Below are positions 41,378-52,868 of a stretch of 52,945 bases of DNA, piece by piece (the stretch's first letter is position 1; each line of letters begins with the position of its first letter). The translations under genes were made by a program, and so were the position numbers. The notes under the pieces are model-generated. The model ran no database searches. It was not told the origin of the DNA and saw only the letters and a program-made list of their open reading frames with translations. The DNA is from an uncultured Bacilli bacterium. GTDB lineage: Bacteria > Bacillota_I > Bacilli_A > RF39 > UBA660. The DNA is taken from assembly GCA_947588685.1 (NCBI GenBank), contig CANPYM010000006.1, positions 1-52,945 on the forward strand, in the 5' to 3' direction.

Positions 41378-43899
41378 ATACGAAATATAATCATTTAGAA
41401 GTTGAAAAAGGCAAATACGAAGATTGGAAAGAAAAGGGCTACTTTGAAAGTGGTGATTTAAGTAAAAAACCATATTGTATTGTTATCCCACCACCTAATG
41501 TAACCGGTAAACTTCACCTAGGCCATGCTTGGGATACGACCCTTCAAGATATTCTTATTCGTTATAAAAGAATGGATGGCTATGATGCTTTATGGGTTCC
41601 TGGTATGGATCACGCCGCTATTGCGACAGAAGCTAAAGTTGTTCAAAAGCTTCGCCAAAATGGTATTGATAAATATGAATTAGGTCGTGAAGGCTTTTTA
41701 GATGCTTGCTGGGATTGGACCCATGAATACGCTAAAAATATAAGAGAACAATGGGCTAAACTAGGTCTTAGTCTCGATTACCGCAAGGAAGCTTTTACCC
41801 TTGATGAAAACTTGACGCGAGCTGTTAAAAAGGTCTTTGTTGATCTTTATAACGAGGGACTAATTTATCGTGGCGAGCGGATTATTAACTGGGATCCCGT
41901 TGCTAAAACAGCATTATCAAATGAGGAAGTTATTTATAAAGATGATGAGGGAGCATTCTATCATTTAAAATATTTTATTGAAGGAACTGATGAATACTTG
42001 GATGTTGCGACAACTCGCCCTGAAACTTTATTTGGTGATACCGCTGTTGCTGTTAATCCTGATGATGAACGTTATAAACATCTTATCGGTAAAAAAGCTA
42101 TTTTACCAGTTATCAATAAAGCTATACCTATTGTTGGTGATGAACATGCTGATCCTACCTTTGGAACTGGTGTTGTTAAAATAACGCCAGCCCATGATCC
42201 TAACGATTTTGAAGTTGGTAATAGACACAATTTAGAGCGCATTGTCGTTATGAATGAAGATGCGACAATGAATGCGAATGCCTTAAAGTATGAGGGCATG
42301 ACAAGAGAAGAATGTAGGGAAGCTCTTCTTAAAGACTTAGAAGAAGCAGGTCTTTTAATCAGTGTTGAAAAAATGGTTCACAGTGTTGGTCATAGTGAAA
42401 GAACCGATGCTGTGGTTGAACCATATTTATCAAAGCAATGGTTTGTTAAGATGCGGCCACTCGCTGATCGTGTTTTAGAAAATCAAAAAAATAAGAAGAC
42501 GAAAGTAAACTTTGTCCCACCACACTATGAAAAGACGATGAATCACTGGATGGAGATAACTTATGATTGGTGTATTTCCCGCCAATTATGGTGGGGACAC
42601 CGGATTCCTGCTTGGTATAAAGGTGATGAAGTATACGTTGGTGTTGATGCGCCATCTGGTGATGGTTGGGTTCAAGATAATGATGTTTTAGATACTTGGT
42701 TTAGTAGTGCATTATGGCCATTTGCTACTTTAGGTTGGCCAAATGAAACAGATGATTATAAAAGATATTATCCTAACAGTGTTTTAGTTACGGGTTATGA
42801 TATCATTCCTTTCTGGGTTAATAGAATGACTTTCCAAGGCTTGAAGTTTACGGATTCTCGTCCTTTTAAAGATTGCTTAATTCACGGCCTTATTCGTGAT
42901 AAAGAGGGACGCAAGATGAGTAAGTCTTTAGGTAATGGTGTCGATCCTATGGATGTCATTGATGAATATGGTTGTGATGCCTTAAGATTTTTCTTAACAA
43001 CTAATTCCGCTCCCGGGGCTGATTTAAGATATGATGAAGAGAAAGTTAAATCATCTTGGAACTTCCTTAATAAATTATGGAATGCTTCACGTTTTGTTTT
43101 AATGAACCTTGAAGACTTTAAGGAAGAAGATTATACTTTGGATGACTTATCACTTGCTGATAAATGGATTTTAAATCGTTTAAATAATGTTATTAAAGAA
43201 GTAAGAAAAAATATGGATACATATGATTTCCATAACGTTGGTAATACTTTATATGCCTTTATTTGGAATGATTTTTGTGACTGGTACATTGAACTATCAA
43301 AAAGTGATATGTCCAAAACAAATAAGAGCGTTTTGCTTTTAGTTTTAACAGATATTATGAAGATGTTACACCCATTCACCCCTTATATAACGGAAGAAAT
43401 CTATCAAATGTTACCAATTAAGGAACAACCATCTATTATGATATCTTCATATCCTAGTGTTCGGGATTTTGATTATCAAAAAGAAGAAGATAAGTTAAAT
43501 AAGATTTTAGAAGATATTATCGCCATTCGTAATTTAAAAGCGACAAACAATATTACCAAACAAGCTAAGGTAAAATATGTGACTGATGATAGTATTGAAA
43601 CTATTTATCGTTCGCAGTTAAAAATCAAAGATGAAAATATTTTAACGGATAACGGTGATAACTATTTAACGATCAATTATAAATCTAAAAATATTGATAT
43701 TACATATTACTATGAAGGAACTAAAGAAGATGATAGTAAGAAAGATGATGAAATCAAGAAGTTAGAAGAATCTATCGCTCGCAGGGAGAAACTTTTAAGT
43801 AATGAAAATTACGTTTCTAAAGCACCAGCGCAAATTGTCGATGCTGATAGAAAAAAACTAGCTGAAGAAAAAGAGCGTTTAGCGCTTCTTAAGGGTTAA
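41371..43899 (+). CDS. valS: Valyl-tRNA synthetase
   Basis: Charges tRNA-Val. The 842 residues are a little short of the usual 880. Class I motifs: [15 protein letters not shown] (HIGH-type, about residue 31-45) and [14 protein letters not shown] (KMSKS-type, about 513). The editing domain contains [19 protein letters not shown]. The anticodon-binding region and the C-terminal coiled-coil arm ([20 protein letters not shown] to the end) are present. AAGGAGTG precedes the ATG, which overlaps the HD gene. The ArsC/Spx-like gene follows by 1 nt, so the transcript may continue. Confidence 0.97.
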   Translation: MLDTKYNHLEVEKGKYEDWKEKGYFESGDLSKKPYCIVIPPPNVTGKLHLGHAWDTTLQDILIRYKRMDGYDALWVPGMDHAAIATEAKVVQKLRQNGIDKYELGREGFLDACWDWTHEYAKNIREQWAKLGLSLDYRKEAFTLDENLTRAVKKVFVDLYNEGLIYRGERIINWDPVAKTALSNEEVIYKDDEGAFYHLKYFIEGTDEYLDVATTRPETLFGDTAVAVNPDDERYKHLIGKKAILPVINKAIPIVGDEHADPTFGTGVVKITPAHDPNDFEVGNRHNLERIVVMNEDATMNANALKYEGMTREECREALLKDLEEAGLLISVEKMVHSVGHSERTDAVVEPYLSKQWFVKMRPLADRVLENQKNKKTKVNFVPPHYEKTMNHWMEITYDWCISRQLWWGHRIPAWYKGDEVYVGVDAPSGDGWVQDNDVLDTWFSSALWPFATLGWPNETDDYKRYYPNSVLVTGYDIIPFWVNRMTFQGLKFTDSRPFKDCLIHGLIRDKEGRKMSKSLGNGVDPMDVIDEYGCDALRFFLTTNSAPGADLRYDEEKVKSSWNFLNKLWNASRFVLMNLEDFKEEDYTLDDLSLADKWILNRLNNVIKEVRKNMDTYDFHNVGNTLYAFIWNDFCDWYIELSKSDMSKTNKSVLLLVLTDIMKMLHPFTPYITEEIYQMLPIKEQPSIMISSYPSVRDFDYQKEEDKLNKILEDIIAIRNLKATNNITKQAKVKYVTDDSIETIYRSQLKIKDENILTDNGDNYLTINYKSKNIDITYYYEGTKEDDSKKDDEIKKLEESIARREKLLSNENYVSKAPAQIVDADRKKLAEEKERLALLKG

Positions 43900-43900
43900 G

Positions 43901-44257
43901 ATGTTATTTCTTTATTACCCGAAATGTTCAACTTGTAAGCGCGCTAAAGCATGGCTAGATAATCATCATCTTTCTTATAATTCTCGTGATATCGTTTTAG
44001 ATAATCCTAAATATGCAGAATTAGAAAAATGGATAAAAGATAGTGGCATAGATGTAAAACGTTTCTTTAATACTAGTGGTCTAAAATATAAAGAATTAGG
44101 CTTAAAAGATAAGTTAAGTGAACTATCTTTGGAAGAGAAGATTAAACTTTTGTCAAGTGATGGTATGCTTGTCAAAAGACCTCTTATAATTAGCGATAAT
44201 ATTACCTTAATAGGTTTTAATGAAAAGGAGTGGGAGAAAGCATTATGCAAGAATTAA
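43901..44257 (+). CDS. ArsC/Spx-family thioredoxin-fold protein
   Basis: A 118-residue protein of the Spx/ArsC/YffB family. The N-terminal FLYYPKCSTCKRAKAWLDNH has the CxxC redox pair; FNTSGLKYKELGLKDKL and LSSDGMLVKRPLIISDN match the family's conserved Arg region. It is either an arsenate-reductase-like thiol enzyme or an RNA-polymerase-binding stress regulator; sequence alone does not decide. It begins 1 nt after valS and overlaps the next gene by 13 nt, which encodes a superoxide reductase-like protein, so an oxidative-stress role is plausible. Confidence 0.85.
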   Translation: MLFLYYPKCSTCKRAKAWLDNHHLSYNSRDIVLDNPKYAELEKWIKDSGIDVKRFFNTSGLKYKELGLKDKLSELSLEEKIKLLSSDGMLVKRPLIISDNITLIGFNEKEWEKALCKN

Positions 44258-44610
44258 AATTGAAAAAATGTTTAAAATGTCATAGAATTGTCAAGATAAT
44301 AAATGGTAGTTGCCCTATTATGTGTTGCAAAGAAGAAATGGTTGACGTTATAGCTAATAGTGTCGATGCTGCTTTTGAAAAGCATATTCCCCAATATGAA
44401 GTTATTGACGGAGAAATGCATATTAGTGTTAATCATGTTATGGAAGACGATCACTATATCGAATGGATTTTAGTTAAGTATGAAGGTGGCAGCATTGAAA
44501 AATATTATCAGCCCGGCGATGAACCTACTTTAGTCGCCCCATATGAAAAAGGCGCTACTATCTATAGTTATTGTAATAAACACGAATTATGGCAAAAAGA
44601 AGTAGAATAA
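44245..44610 (+). CDS. Superoxide reductase (desulfoferrodoxin-like) protein
   Basis: A 121-residue protein that likely reduces superoxide to hydrogen peroxide. Four His and one Cys of the catalytic iron centre can be placed: KHIPQYEV, ISVNHVMEDDHYIEWI and SYCNKHELW. The N-terminal KKCLKCHRIVKIINGSCPIM, ending in CC, resembles the desulforedoxin iron domain although spacing is unusual. The GTG at 44230 lies upstream of the ribosome-binding site; ATG 44245 is preferred. Co-transcribed with the Spx-like gene and ended by a strong terminator. Confidence 0.85.
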   Translation: MQELKLKKCLKCHRIVKIINGSCPIMCCKEEMVDVIANSVDAAFEKHIPQYEVIDGEMHISVNHVMEDDHYIEWILVKYEGGSIEKYYQPGDEPTLVAPYEKGATIYSYCNKHELWQKEVE

Positions 44611-44643
44611 AAAAGTTAAAAATCCTTTTTTATTCTTTTTTTT
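44605..44643 (+). terminator. Terminator after the superoxide reductase gene
   Basis: An 11-bp perfect stem (GAATAAAAAAG / CTTTTTTATTC) and eight T; it overlaps the stop codon. Confidence 0.85.
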
Positions 44644-44674
44644 GACTAGCAATAAATGGTATAATAATAATTGA

Positions 44675-46666
<1,992 letters not shown>

Positions 46667-46697
46667 TATATTATATGTAGTATTTGGATGTGATTTA

Positions 46698-48893
46698 ATG
46701 CAGGAATGGAATGGTTTTAAAGGAACCAAATGGCAACAAGTAATTGATGTAGAAGATTTTATTTTAAATAATTATCAAGAATACAAAGGTAGTTCGGATT
46801 TTTTAAAGGGGATTAGTAAAAAGACGACGAGATTAACAAGTCGTATTTCTAAATTACTTACGAAAGAAGATATTACCGGTCTTTTAGACGTTGAAACATC
46901 ATCTTTAACAAGTATTGATGCTTTCGAACCAGGCTATATTGATAAGAAAAATGAAATTATTTTAGGATTACAAACTGATGATCCTTTAAAGCAGGCAGTC
47001 AATCCTCTTACACTAGATACTTCTATTGATGTGCTTAAAAATAATGGCTATCGTTTTGAACGTAGTGTCATCGATAATTATCATGCTTTTAATGATACTT
47101 ATGAAGAAAATCTTGATGAAGTAACTACAAAGGAAATTAAAAAATTTAAAGAAGTTCATATACTAGATGGTATGCCTGATAATTATGGCCGAGGTTTTAT
47201 GCTAGGCGATTATCGGCGCTTACCTCTATATGGTATTGATTATTTAATTGCGCGTAAAGAACATGATTTAAATCGTTTAAGAAAAGATATTAATTATTCA
47301 GTTATTAGAACAAGAGACGAAGTTGTAAAGCAAATAAAAGCTCTAAAACAAATAAAAATTTTAGCTTTAAGCTATGGCGTCGATATATCAAGGCCTGCTA
47401 GTAATGCTAAAGAAGCTTTTCAGTGGCTATATTTTGCCTATCTTGCTGTTAGTAAAGAGACTTGTGGTGCATCTATTCCCGTTGGTAACAATAGTGCCTT
47501 TTTAGATATATATCTTGCTCGTGATTTGGAGTTAGGCATTATAACGGAAGACGAGGCTCAAGAATTAGTTGATCAGTTCATCTTAAAACTTCGTTTAATA
47601 AGATGTGTTCGTAATGCTGATTTTAAAATGATGCTTATGGGCCGAAATACGTTAGTAACCGAAACAATCGGTGGTGTTCATAAAGAACATTCTCTTATTA
47701 CCAAAACGGCTTATCGCTTTTTAAATACGATTGAGACATTAGGATTATATCCAAGTCCCTCTTTTACAATTTTATGGTCCACGAAAATGCCTAACAATTT
47801 TAAAAGATATTTAGCTAAAGTAATGATGAAACATAACTGTTTGTGTTTTGCTAATGCTGATGCTTTAGGAAGTAGTAATTATGCTACTAACGGTCTAGCA
47901 AGCAGTTCAAAAATTGGAAAACAAATTGATTATAACGGCGGTAGTTGTAATTTAGCTAAAATCCTTCTTTATGCTATCAATGGTGGCCGTGATGAGTTAA
48001 CGGGTGAGCTTATTATTGATGGTGTAGCACCTTTAGATGATGCGACATTGACTTATTCAAAAGTTGTTCGTAATTTTGCTGTGGTTTTAAAAAAATTGGT
48101 GACTATCTATGCGGATAATCTAAATACCATTCATTATATGCACGATAAATATGGTTATGAAAGTTCATTAATGGCTTTTAATGATACCGTTGTTGAACGT
48201 TATATGACCTTTAATATATCAGGTTTTGCTACGCTTGTTGATTCTTTGTCAGCTATTCGTTTCGCTAAAGTGAAAGTGAATCGTGATGAGAATGGTTTAA
48301 GCACTGATTTTGTAGTTACAGGTGATTATCCCCATTATGGATGTGGGCTAGATGCTGTCGATAAATTAGCTAGTGATATTATAAGACTTATTAGCCGTGA
48401 ATTAGCAGCGCATCATATGTATCGTAATGCTGTTATTAAATTAGGACTTCAAAGCGTTGGTATGAGTATTTTATATGGTATGAATACTGGTACTACACCT
48501 GATGGTCGTTTCCGTGGTAGTGCTTATTCTTTTAATGCCGATTCAGGTGAGATTAAAAATACTAATGGATTACTTAATGCTCTAAAAAGTGTTATGCGAA
48601 TGCCAAGTAAACTATGTAGTGGTGGAATTATGACTACTATCAATGTTAATGCTTTAACTCTTGGTAGTAAAAGAACCGAACGGGCGGAAAACTTAATTGG
48701 CCTTTTAGATAGCTATTTTAAACAAAATGGTAGTGTTATTGCCATAAATATTATTGATAAAAAGCAGTTACCTACAAATGATAAAGCTGATGATCTTATC
48801 TTAAATGTTGGAGGCATTGTTACGCGTCATAGTGATTTACCAGAAAACATTAAAACAGCTCTTTTTGACCTAACATATTATGATAAACTATGA
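46698..48893 (+). CDS. Pyruvate formate-lyase homologue lacking the catalytic Cys pair
   Basis: A full-length (731 residues) relative of PflB. Global similarity is evident: LGDYRRLPLYGIDYLI, SNAKEAFQWLYFAYLAV, NLAKILLYAINGGRDE, LNTIHYMHDKYGYESSLMAF, TGTTPDGRFRGSAYSFNAD. In PflB the segment between these ends in IACCVSPM with two active-site cysteines; here the aligned stretch SNYATNGLASSSKIGKQ (about residues 393-409) has none. The nearest Cys, in GGSCNLAK, aligns with a non-catalytic position. The glycyl-radical loop (RVSGYAVRF in PflB) reads NVGGIVTRH, with the Gly kept. So acetyl transfer by the known mechanism should be impossible. Its stop overlaps the gene for an equally altered activase homologue. 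Possible roles are regulatory, structural or a new chemistry; none is demonstrated. Confidence 0.85.
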   Translation: MQEWNGFKGTKWQQVIDVEDFILNNYQEYKGSSDFLKGISKKTTRLTSRISKLLTKEDITGLLDVETSSLTSIDAFEPGYIDKKNEIILGLQTDDPLKQAVNPLTLDTSIDVLKNNGYRFERSVIDNYHAFNDTYEENLDEVTTKEIKKFKEVHILDGMPDNYGRGFMLGDYRRLPLYGIDYLIARKEHDLNRLRKDINYSVIRTRDEVVKQIKALKQIKILALSYGVDISRPASNAKEAFQWLYFAYLAVSKETCGASIPVGNNSAFLDIYLARDLELGIITEDEAQELVDQFILKLRLIRCVRNADFKMMLMGRNTLVTETIGGVHKEHSLITKTAYRFLNTIETLGLYPSPSFTILWSTKMPNNFKRYLAKVMMKHNCLCFANADALGSSNYATNGLASSSKIGKQIDYNGGSCNLAKILLYAINGGRDELTGELIIDGVAPLDDATLTYSKVVRNFAVVLKKLVTIYADNLNTIHYMHDKYGYESSLMAFNDTVVERYMTFNISGFATLVDSLSAIRFAKVKVNRDENGLSTDFVVTGDYPHYGCGLDAVDKLASDIIRLISRELAAHHMYRNAVIKLGLQSVGMSILYGMNTGTTPDGRFRGSAYSFNADSGEIKNTNGLLNALKSVMRMPSKLCSGGIMTTINVNALTLGSKRTERAENLIGLLDSYFKQNGSVIAINIIDKKQLPTNDKADDLILNVGGIVTRHSDLPENIKTALFDLTYYDKL

Positions 48894-49429
48894 AAGGTAA
48901 AATAACTGATATTGATCCTATGTCCTTTAATAGTGGACCGGGTATTAGATTTGTTTTAACACTTGATGATGAGGAAAATATATCTTTAACTCCTAAAGAG
49001 ACAATTGACCGAATTCGTAAGTTTCGTCCCTATTTTGGGCCTGATGATGGTGGCTTAACATTTAAAGGTAAAAATCTTTTTGCTGAAATAGATTATATAA
49101 GTGAGACTTGTCATATTGCCCATAAGGCAGGAATTACAACGTGTCTTATGACAAACGGACATAATTATGAGAAAAATTGTGTCCAATTTAGGGATATTGA
49201 CTTTATTATACTGGAAATTTCTAGTATCCCGTTATATAATTATGATAAGTTAGATGATAAGACCTTTTTAGCAATTGAACAATTTATAATGGATGCCATA
49301 ACAAGTGGCGAAAAAGTATTTTTTAAACCAATCATTAGCGAAATGGTAACAGATAAAGATGCATATCTTCTTGCCCTAGAAAATTACGCCCATACTTTTA
49401 GTTATGAGATTGTTATTGTTGATGAATAA
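48890..49429 (+). CDS. PFL-activating-enzyme homologue lacking the radical-SAM cluster motif
   Basis: A 179-residue relative of PflA (about 246 residues in E. coli). The N-terminus MKGKITDIDPMSFNSGPGIR aligns with the PflA start that ends in DGPGIRF, but the following loop with CxxxCxxC, which binds the 4Fe-4S cluster, is deleted: after GPGIRFVLTLDDEENISLTP the sequence resumes in the helix before RKFRPYFGPDDGGLTF. The SAM-binding GGEP becomes KGKN. The later AGITTCLMTNGHNYE is conserved. The C-terminal third of PflA is missing. Overlap of 4 nt with the PFL homologue implies coupled translation and joint function. It should not perform radical chemistry. Confidence 0.85.
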   Translation: MKGKITDIDPMSFNSGPGIRFVLTLDDEENISLTPKETIDRIRKFRPYFGPDDGGLTFKGKNLFAEIDYISETCHIAHKAGITTCLMTNGHNYEKNCVQFRDIDFIILEISSIPLYNYDKLDDKTFLAIEQFIMDAITSGEKVFFKPIISEMVTDKDAYLLALENYAHTFSYEIVIVDE

Positions 49430-49441
49430 GAGGAGGAGTTT

Positions 49442-50563
49442 ATGGAAAAGAAAGTAAAAATAGTTTCAACAATTTATTTTATTGTTGTAGCTATTATCGT
49501 TTTCACAAGTGATAACGTCAAATTGTTTGCGACAGCTCTAGATTATATAGCTTGTGGTAGTGCGACTGGTATACCTAAACCCATTCCTCAGGTTATAACA
49601 ATTGGTTATACTTTATTGATGGTTGGAACGCCCATTGTTCTTATCACATCATCGATTATAACTTTAGTTAAAGCGATAGTCGAAAGTGATCAAGAAAAAA
49701 TATTAAAAGCCCGAAATGTGTTAGTGCGTAAAGCTATATTAGCTGTTTTGGTATTCTTTACGGCATCAATAGTTAGATTTATATCTTCTAAGGTTGCCAG
49801 TACGGCTGACGACAAAAGCACTGTTGCGAAATGTTTGAATTGCTTTATTTATTATAATAATAATGATTGTCGACCTTCAAAGATTGATGCTCATTCTGAA
49901 GATGGTACTTACAATGAAAATTATGGTGATGTTAGTACATATACTGGTGGGACTAAACCGCATGGTGAGAAGACAATTTTAATTGGCGATTCTCGTACTG
50001 TAGGTATTTGCGGTAGTACCTCGAGAACGGCAGTTACTGATTGCCGTGATGGCGTTTTGGCTGTCCGTCAAGGTGCAGCCTCAAACACAGGAGCTCACGA
50101 TAGATTTGGATGGGGTGTATGGTTTGATAATGAAGCTATTCCAGCTGTGACAACTTATGTAAAAGAACATCAAAGTACGATATTTAATATTGTTATTTTA
50201 ATGGGAGTTAATGACTTAGGATTAACAGCTGAGCAGGCTTCGGATAATTATATCGCTGATATTGAACGTATGGCTAATGGAGACTGGAAAAGACATAGTA
50301 TCGTTTTTGTATCGGCTGGGCCAATAAAACCAGGAACTTCTTATGGTATAGGTGGATGTGTTACTCAATCCAAAATTGACGAGTTTAATAGATTAATGGG
50401 TGAAAAAATAAAGAACAAAAATTTCCATAATGTCACTTACTGTGACATAGTTGATAAAGTTGAGTGGTTATTCCCTAGTAATGATAATGTCCATTATTCT
50501 TACCCAAATGGAAATACTAATTATTTTAATGGTATTATGGATAATTGCGGTTTAAAAAATTAA
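49442..50563 (+). CDS. Surface protein: VirB2-like N-terminal module plus SGNH hydrolase
   Basis: A 373-residue protein. The first about 140 residues form a module shared with the next two genes: signal-like helix, small-residue junction (FATA), LDYIACGSATGIPKPIPQ, two membrane helices (TIGYTLLMVGTPIVLITSSI; KAILAVLVFFTASIVRFISS) separated by a basic loop, then CLNCFIYYNNNDC. The topology is that of VirB2/TrbC pilins. After a Ser/Thr/Tyr-rich linker comes an SGNH/GDSL hydrolase-like domain: ILIGDSRTVG (block I Ser), LMGVNDLG (block III Asn) and a C-terminal DNVHYSYPNGN with the His. It probably deacylates a surface glycan or lipid. AGGAGG precedes the ATG; 12 nt after the activase homologue. 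Confidence 0.8.
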   Translation: MEKKVKIVSTIYFIVVAIIVFTSDNVKLFATALDYIACGSATGIPKPIPQVITIGYTLLMVGTPIVLITSSIITLVKAIVESDQEKILKARNVLVRKAILAVLVFFTASIVRFISSKVASTADDKSTVAKCLNCFIYYNNNDCRPSKIDAHSEDGTYNENYGDVSTYTGGTKPHGEKTILIGDSRTVGICGSTSRTAVTDCRDGVLAVRQGAASNTGAHDRFGWGVWFDNEAIPAVTTYVKEHQSTIFNIVILMGVNDLGLTAEQASDNYIADIERMANGDWKRHSIVFVSAGPIKPGTSYGIGGCVTQSKIDEFNRLMGEKIKNKNFHNVTYCDIVDKVEWLFPSNDNVHYSYPNGNTNYFNGIMDNCGLKN

Positions 50564-50600
50564 CTTGTTACGAAGATTATTGGAATACGGATGTGATATT

Positions 50601-51731
50601 TTGAAAAAAAAGATTGTATATTATATGGCTCTAACCTTTTTTACAGCGTTGCTTTTAGTAGTTGTTAGTAAAAATGATGTTGCTTATGCGCTAGATTATG
50701 TTGCTTGTGGTGATGCAACGGGTATACCAAAACCAGTCCCACAAATGACTACTATTGCATATACATTGTTATTAGTTGGAGCGCCGCTTGCCTTAATTAT
50801 TGCCGCTATATCCTCTTTAACAAAAGCAATTTCTAGTGGTAATCAAGAAAATGTTTTAAAAGCTAAAGATAAACTATTCAAAAAATTCTTTATAACAGGA
50901 TTTGTTTTCCTTGTTGCTGGTGTGGTTCAATTTACATTGACAAGGGTCACTAGTACAGATAGTGATAAAAATACAGTTTCTGCTTGTTTGAGTTGCTTTT
51001 TATATTATAATGGGTGTGAAGAGTCTGATTTGGAATATAGTTCTGAACAAGGAACTAGTTCATCTGGATATACTGATGCATCTACATATGATGGAACTGT
51101 TAGTCATAAAAATGGGAACTATTTAAAATATTATAATGCGCTTACTATTTTGCATTCTGGCCAAATACCTGAAGATAATACGGTATCATTATTTGAAAAT
51201 GCTGGCCAAGCTCATTTCTATGGTGCTGAATGTGACTTACAAATGCACAATAATACTTTATATTGTTATCACAATTCTGTAACTTCTAATACGGCGTCTT
51301 TTGCTAAATATATGGAAATTTGTAAAAAGTATAATATGATAGCGCTTTTAGATCTTAAAGGCGGTACTTCAACTCTAGATGCCTTGGCAAAATATGTCAA
51401 AGCTAATGATGCCCAAAAAAGAATTATTGTTCAAACGTCTAGTACATCATCAATGCAATATTTAACTGATAAATTACCCGGAACAAAATATTGGTATTTA
51501 ATTATGAGTAGTGGTCAATTTAGTACATTTAGTAATGTTGATTATAAAAAATACAATATAACCGGTGTCAATGTTGAAAGGACAATTTCTAAAAGTCGAG
51601 TTGATACACTTAAAAGTTATAAAAACAAAGGCTTAGAGGTATGTGTTTTTTCATGGGCTAAATGGAGCGATAGTGATAAAAAACTGTTTTCTGATGCTGG
51701 GGTCGACTATATAATGACAAACTCAGCTTAG
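50601..51731 (+). CDS. Surface protein: VirB2-like N-terminal module plus GDPD-like domain
   Basis: A 376-residue paralogue. The N-terminal module repeats the pattern: VAYALDYVACGDATGIPKPV, helices TIAYTLLLVGAPLALIIAAI and FITGFVFLVAGVVQFTLTRV, and CLSCFLYYNGC. The C-terminal domain contains SLFENAGQAHFYGAECDLQM, LYCYHNS, MIALLDLKGG and a final AGVDYIMTNSA, the order of a glycerophosphodiester phosphodiesterase TIM barrel (E-x-D and H pair, then D-K, then the C-terminal strand). It may act on lipid or teichoic-acid phosphodiesters outside the cell. The start is uncertain: TTG at 50601 gives a clean signal segment and has GGATGTGAT upstream; another TTG at 50565 would add 12 residues. Confidence 0.75.
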   Translation: MKKKIVYYMALTFFTALLLVVVSKNDVAYALDYVACGDATGIPKPVPQMTTIAYTLLLVGAPLALIIAAISSLTKAISSGNQENVLKAKDKLFKKFFITGFVFLVAGVVQFTLTRVTSTDSDKNTVSACLSCFLYYNGCEESDLEYSSEQGTSSSGYTDASTYDGTVSHKNGNYLKYYNALTILHSGQIPEDNTVSLFENAGQAHFYGAECDLQMHNNTLYCYHNSVTSNTASFAKYMEICKKYNMIALLDLKGGTSTLDALAKYVKANDAQKRIIVQTSSTSSMQYLTDKLPGTKYWYLIMSSGQFSTFSNVDYKKYNITGVNVERTISKSRVDTLKSYKNKGLEVCVFSWAKWSDSDKKLFSDAGVDYIMTNSA

Positions 51732-51796
51732 CAAATAATCGCAATTGTATATTTTTTAATAAGTTGGTATAGTTATAATGGATAGGTGATATTGAT

Positions 51797-52858
51797 ATGA
51801 AATACAATAAAAAATTAATATATTGGTTATTCGGTATAGCGTTAACATTTAGCGTAACGTTTATAACATCTAGTAGTACTGTCTATGCCTTAGATTATGT
51901 CGCTTGTGGTGATGCGACAGGTATACCAAAACCTATTCCAATGTTTACAACTATCGTATATACATTGCTTATTGTTGGTGTGCCACTTGCTTTAATCATC
52001 TCGTCTATTATTACTTTGGTAAAAGCTATTACAAGTGGCAATGCCGATAATGTAGTAAAGGCTAAAAATAAGCTTTTAAAAAAAATTATTATAGCTGCAG
52101 TAGTTTATTTAACGGCTGGATTAGTTAAATTTATTATTGGAAAGGTATCAAGTACTGAACAAGATAAATCGACGGTTGGTGACTGCTTAAATTGCTTTTT
52201 GTATTATAATGGTTGCACTGAATCAGAGTCTGGAAATCATACTGAACAAGGAACATATACTTCCGACTATACTGATGTATCTACTTATACAGGACTTAAA
52301 GTTGGAGAGGCTCTAACCGAAGAAGAATTTTTGAAAGAATTGAACAAATTAGATAAAGCCCCTACTTATGAGGAACTAGTAGAACTTGCTGATAAACTTT
52401 ATAAGATGCCGGAGAGTGTATTCAAGATGGTTTTTGGATGGGCCGCTAATGAGGGATATGACTCAGAAAGAAATAATGCCGGCAAGATAGATTATTATTT
52501 AGCTTATTTATCGGATTCTATTGGTATTAATTTTTATATGGGTACTAATGATGCTCAAACGGCTGATGCTATGGCCGCTAAAATTGGTGGTGCCGCTGCA
52601 TCACAATATGCGGTATGGCTTCCAAGGGCAGCTGAAGAAGCAATAAATAATCCAAAGGGGAATGCAATTACGTATAAGATTATGTATATTGTATTGCTAC
52701 ATCCTGATGAAAAAGCTCATGACTGCGATGGCTTATCCAATTACACTCCTTATGGCGGTAAGGTATATTATGATGCTGGATATTATGGAAAATATCCTAT
52801 TAAGGTGTGGACTTTAGACTATGAAGTTGATGTCCATTGGAAAGAAAAACTAAGATAG
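51797..52858 (+). CDS. Surface protein: VirB2-like N-terminal module plus unknown domain
   Basis: A 353-residue paralogue with the same first 140 residues (VYALDYVACGDATGIPKPIP; helices TIVYTLLIVGVPLALIISSI and IIAAVVYLTAGLVKFIIGKV; CLNCFLYYNGC). After the linker EQGTYTSDYTDVSTYTGLKV it has an acidic helical hairpin (EEFLKELNKLDKAPTYEELV) and a domain starting VFKMVFGWAANEGYDSERN, with HDCDGLSNYTPYGGKVYYD near the end. I do not recognise this domain; the WAANEG segment could include a catalytic Glu as in lysozyme-like folds, but that is speculation. A TATAAT at 51774-51779 and GGTGAT before the ATG indicate its own promoter. Confidence 0.75.
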   Translation: MKYNKKLIYWLFGIALTFSVTFITSSSTVYALDYVACGDATGIPKPIPMFTTIVYTLLIVGVPLALIISSIITLVKAITSGNADNVVKAKNKLLKKIIIAAVVYLTAGLVKFIIGKVSSTEQDKSTVGDCLNCFLYYNGCTESESGNHTEQGTYTSDYTDVSTYTGLKVGEALTEEEFLKELNKLDKAPTYEELVELADKLYKMPESVFKMVFGWAANEGYDSERNNAGKIDYYLAYLSDSIGINFYMGTNDAQTADAMAAKIGGAAASQYAVWLPRAAEEAINNPKGNAITYKIMYIVLLHPDEKAHDCDGLSNYTPYGGKVYYDAGYYGKYPIKVWTLDYEVDVHWKEKLR

Positions 52859-52868
52859 TATAGAAAAA

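Noticed and set aside
44642-44665. TTGACT...TATAAT as a full ligA promoter
   Set aside because: The spacer is only 12 nt, too short for a sigma-A promoter; only the -10 is credible.
46698-49429. Annotating the pair as active pflB and pflA
   Set aside because: The catalytic Cys pair and the cluster-binding loop are both absent, so the names would imply an unsupported activity.
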